In this document: positions 6,242-7,694 of the stretch, piece after piece
Layout of the letters: every line of letters begins with the position of its first letter
How positions within the stretch are numbered: the first letter of the stretch is position 1
NCBI GenBank assembly: GCA_024408745.1
Contig: JAKSUS010000052.1
Span: 1 to 7,694, forward strand
Length of the DNA: 7,694 bases
Origin: Candidatus Gastranaerophilales bacterium
Lineage (GTDB): Bacteria > Cyanobacteriota > Vampirovibrionia > Gastranaerophilales > JAILCC01
Reading direction: 5' to 3'
Position numbers and translations under genes: made by a program
Notes under the pieces: generated by a model
What the model was told of the DNA's origin: nothing
Databases searched by the model: none
What the model saw: the letters and a program-made list of their open reading frames with translations, nothing else

Positions 6242-6895
6242 ATGAACGCAAGACGTGTTTCAAGAGAACTAATTTTAATGGTTCTTTCACAAATAAAATT
6301 AAACGAGACAAAAATTGATATAGAAGATATTTTGGTAAATTCCGTAAGAACTCTTATTAATGATGCAAAAGACGATTTGGAAACAACAACTTCATTGTTA
6401 ATTGATGTCAAAGATTATATTCAAAATTATGAAATTGATAGTGCTGAAAATAAAAATCGTCCCGTACGTTCAAATAATGTCGGAGTAGATTTGCCAAAGA
6501 CTGATGAATTTAATCAAAAAATTGATAATATGTTAGATGTTGCCGAAAAATGCTTTAAAGCAATAGAAGCAGCAGAAATGGCAGTTTTAGAGGAAGCACC
6601 TCTTGTTAAAGATTATGCCAAAACAGTTATTGAAAATATAATTGCAAACAAAAAAGAAATTGACGGACTTATTGAAGAATACTCTATCGGTTGGGATATT
6701 TCAAGAATGGTCAGCGTTGACAGAAGTATTTTGAGAATGTCAATTTGCGAACTTCTTTATAATACAAAAGATGTTCCTCAAAAAGTTATTATTGATGAAG
6801 CTATTGAACTTGCAAAAAGATATTCAACAGAAGATAGTTCATCATTTATCAACGGTGTTTTAGGCAAGGTTATTTCAACTAAATTAAAGAAATAA
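6242..6895 (+). CDS. nusB: Transcription antitermination factor NusB, long cyanobacterial-type form
   Basis: NusB pairs with NusE (S10) on boxA RNA to prevent premature termination, chiefly in rRNA operons. The N-terminus NARRVSRELILMVLSQI (2-18) is the family's RNA-binding start. The C-terminal block SRMVSVDRSILRMSICELL (154-172), VIIDEAIELAKRYS (182-195) and SSFINGVLGKV (200-210) is unmistakable. The protein has 217 residues against about 140 in E. coli. The extra 70-80 residues lie between these blocks (about 25-120) and are predicted helical, rich in Asp, Glu and Asn. This layout, including VNSVRTLINDAKDDLE near 32-47, matches what I recall of cyanobacterial NusB and is the best lineage marker here. 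It lies 12 nt after aspS and 3 nt before ftsY. Confidence 0.95.
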   Translation: MNARRVSRELILMVLSQIKLNETKIDIEDILVNSVRTLINDAKDDLETTTSLLIDVKDYIQNYEIDSAENKNRPVRSNNVGVDLPKTDEFNQKIDNMLDVAEKCFKAIEAAEMAVLEEAPLVKDYAKTVIENIIANKKEIDGLIEEYSIGWDISRMVSVDRSILRMSICELLYNTKDVPQKVIIDEAIELAKRYSTEDSSSFINGVLGKVISTKLKK

Positions 6896-6898
6896 GTT

Positions 6899-7694
6899 AT
6901 GTTTGAATTTTTTAAAAAATTTGTCAATAAGGATGAAAATAATCAGGAAAATAATAATCCTGAAATTTCATCTGCCGAAAACAATAACTTAAAAGAAACT
7001 ATTGAAAAGACAGGTCAAAATTTAGTCGGTAACTTTTTGAATCTTTTTAATAATGCAGAAAAAATTGATGATGATACTCTTGATGAAATGGAAGAAACTC
7101 TTATCAAGGCTGATTTAGGGGTAACAACTTCGGCTGAAATTATTGATAATTTAAGAGCTAAGAAAAATTCTATAACTCAAGATAATTTGAGAGAATTTTT
7201 AAAAAATCAATTTATGGATATTTTAAAAGATATTCCATCATCTGAATTAAACTTAAAAGACCGTTTAAATATTTTCCTTATAACAGGTGTAAATGGTGCG
7301 GGTAAAACGACTTTAATCGGAAAACTTGCATATAATTTTAAAAATATCGGCAAAAGAGTTTTAATTGCAGCCGGTGATACTTTTAGGGCTGCAGCTGAAG
7401 AACAACTTGATATTTGGTCAAAACGTGCAGGCGCAGATATTGTGAGAAATGACGGTGCAGATCCTGCTTCTGTCGTTTTTGATGCAATTAAAAAAGCCAA
7501 AACAGAAAACTATGATATTTTATTAATTGATACAGCAGGCAGACTTCAAAATAAGTTTAACTTAATGGAAGAATTAAGAAAAATAAAACGTGTTATTGAT
7601 AAAGAAGCAGACGGCTTGTTATCTGAAAGCATGCTTGTAATTGATGCAACAACCGGTCAAAACGCTTTAAATCAAGCCAAAGAATTTTCAGCCG
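6899..7694 (+). CDS. ftsY: Signal recognition particle receptor FtsY (3' truncated by window)
   Basis: FtsY is the SRP receptor GTPase, which docks ribosome-SRP complexes at the membrane for co-translational insertion. The first 265 residues are present and the rest runs off the window. MFEFFKKF at the start is an amphipathic membrane-targeting helix, followed by a short Asn/Glu-rich acidic segment (to about 40) in place of the long A domain of E. coli. The N domain follows (about 41-120, LDEMEETLIKADLGV), then the G domain with the P-loop GVNGAGKTT (130-138), DTFRAAAEEQL (160-170), DTAGR (211-215) and DATTGQNAL (249-257). DTFRAAAEEQL and the N-terminal extension favour FtsY over Ffh. The ATG lies 3 nt after the nusB stop with no clear Shine-Dalgarno sequence, so translation probably relies on ribosomes finishing nusB. 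Confidence 0.95.
   Translation, partial: MFEFFKKFVNKDENNQENNNPEISSAENNNLKETIEKTGQNLVGNFLNLFNNAEKIDDDTLDEMEETLIKADLGVTTSAEIIDNLRAKKNSITQDNLREFLKNQFMDILKDIPSSELNLKDRLNIFLITGVNGAGKTTLIGKLAYNFKNIGKRVLIAAGDTFRAAAEEQLDIWSKRAGADIVRNDGADPASVVFDAIKKAKTENYDILLIDTAGRLQNKFNLMEELRKIKRVIDKEADGLLSESMLVIDATTGQNALNQAKEFSA

Noticed and set aside
7207..7500. 97-codon minus-strand open frame
   Set aside because: It lies wholly antisense to the ftsY G domain, whose motifs are clear on the plus strand.

Overview
The window looks like ordinary chromosome from an AT-rich bacterium, most likely of the non-photosynthetic cyanobacterial sister group (Melainabacteria/Vampirovibrionia, Gastranaerophilales-like). The strongest lineage clue is NusB. 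At 217 residues it has a long central insertion between the usual N- and C-terminal NusB blocks, as I recall for cyanobacterial NusB and unlike the short (~140 aa) form of most bacteria. The nusB-ftsY adjacency fits the same affiliation. This is inferred from remembered family features, not from a search.

Left block, plus strand (2-2536): the last 30 codons of a sigma-70-family factor (region 4 helix-turn-helix), a UPF0173-type metallo-beta-lactamase-fold hydrolase, and two tandem, mutually divergent WYL-domain regulators. The hydrolase and first regulator share an ATGA overlap and the two regulators overlap by 8 nt, so these three are almost certainly co-transcribed. The regulators are markedly more AT-rich than their neighbours.

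Middle block, minus strand (4131 down to 2537): a TPR-repeat lipoprotein, lgt (the enzyme that lipidates such proteins) 2 nt after it, and a 61-aa protein of unknown function that ends directly beside the last regulator in convergent orientation.

The 313-base divergent intergenic region (4132-4444) has a good extended -10 promoter for the lipoprotein. It also holds an unexplained long inverted repeat (23-base arms, 21 pairs, 65-base loop) and a 10-base direct repeat.

Right block, plus strand (4445-7694): aspS, nusB and ftsY (cut by the window end), spaced 12 and 3 nt apart. This is a housekeeping operon for aspartyl-tRNA charging, transcription antitermination and SRP-dependent membrane targeting.

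I see no convincing new multi-gene system. The observations most worth following are the coupled hydrolase and WYL-pair cassette and the inverted repeat upstream of aspS. There are no rRNA or tRNA genes, CRISPR arrays, insertion sequences or obvious intrinsic terminators.
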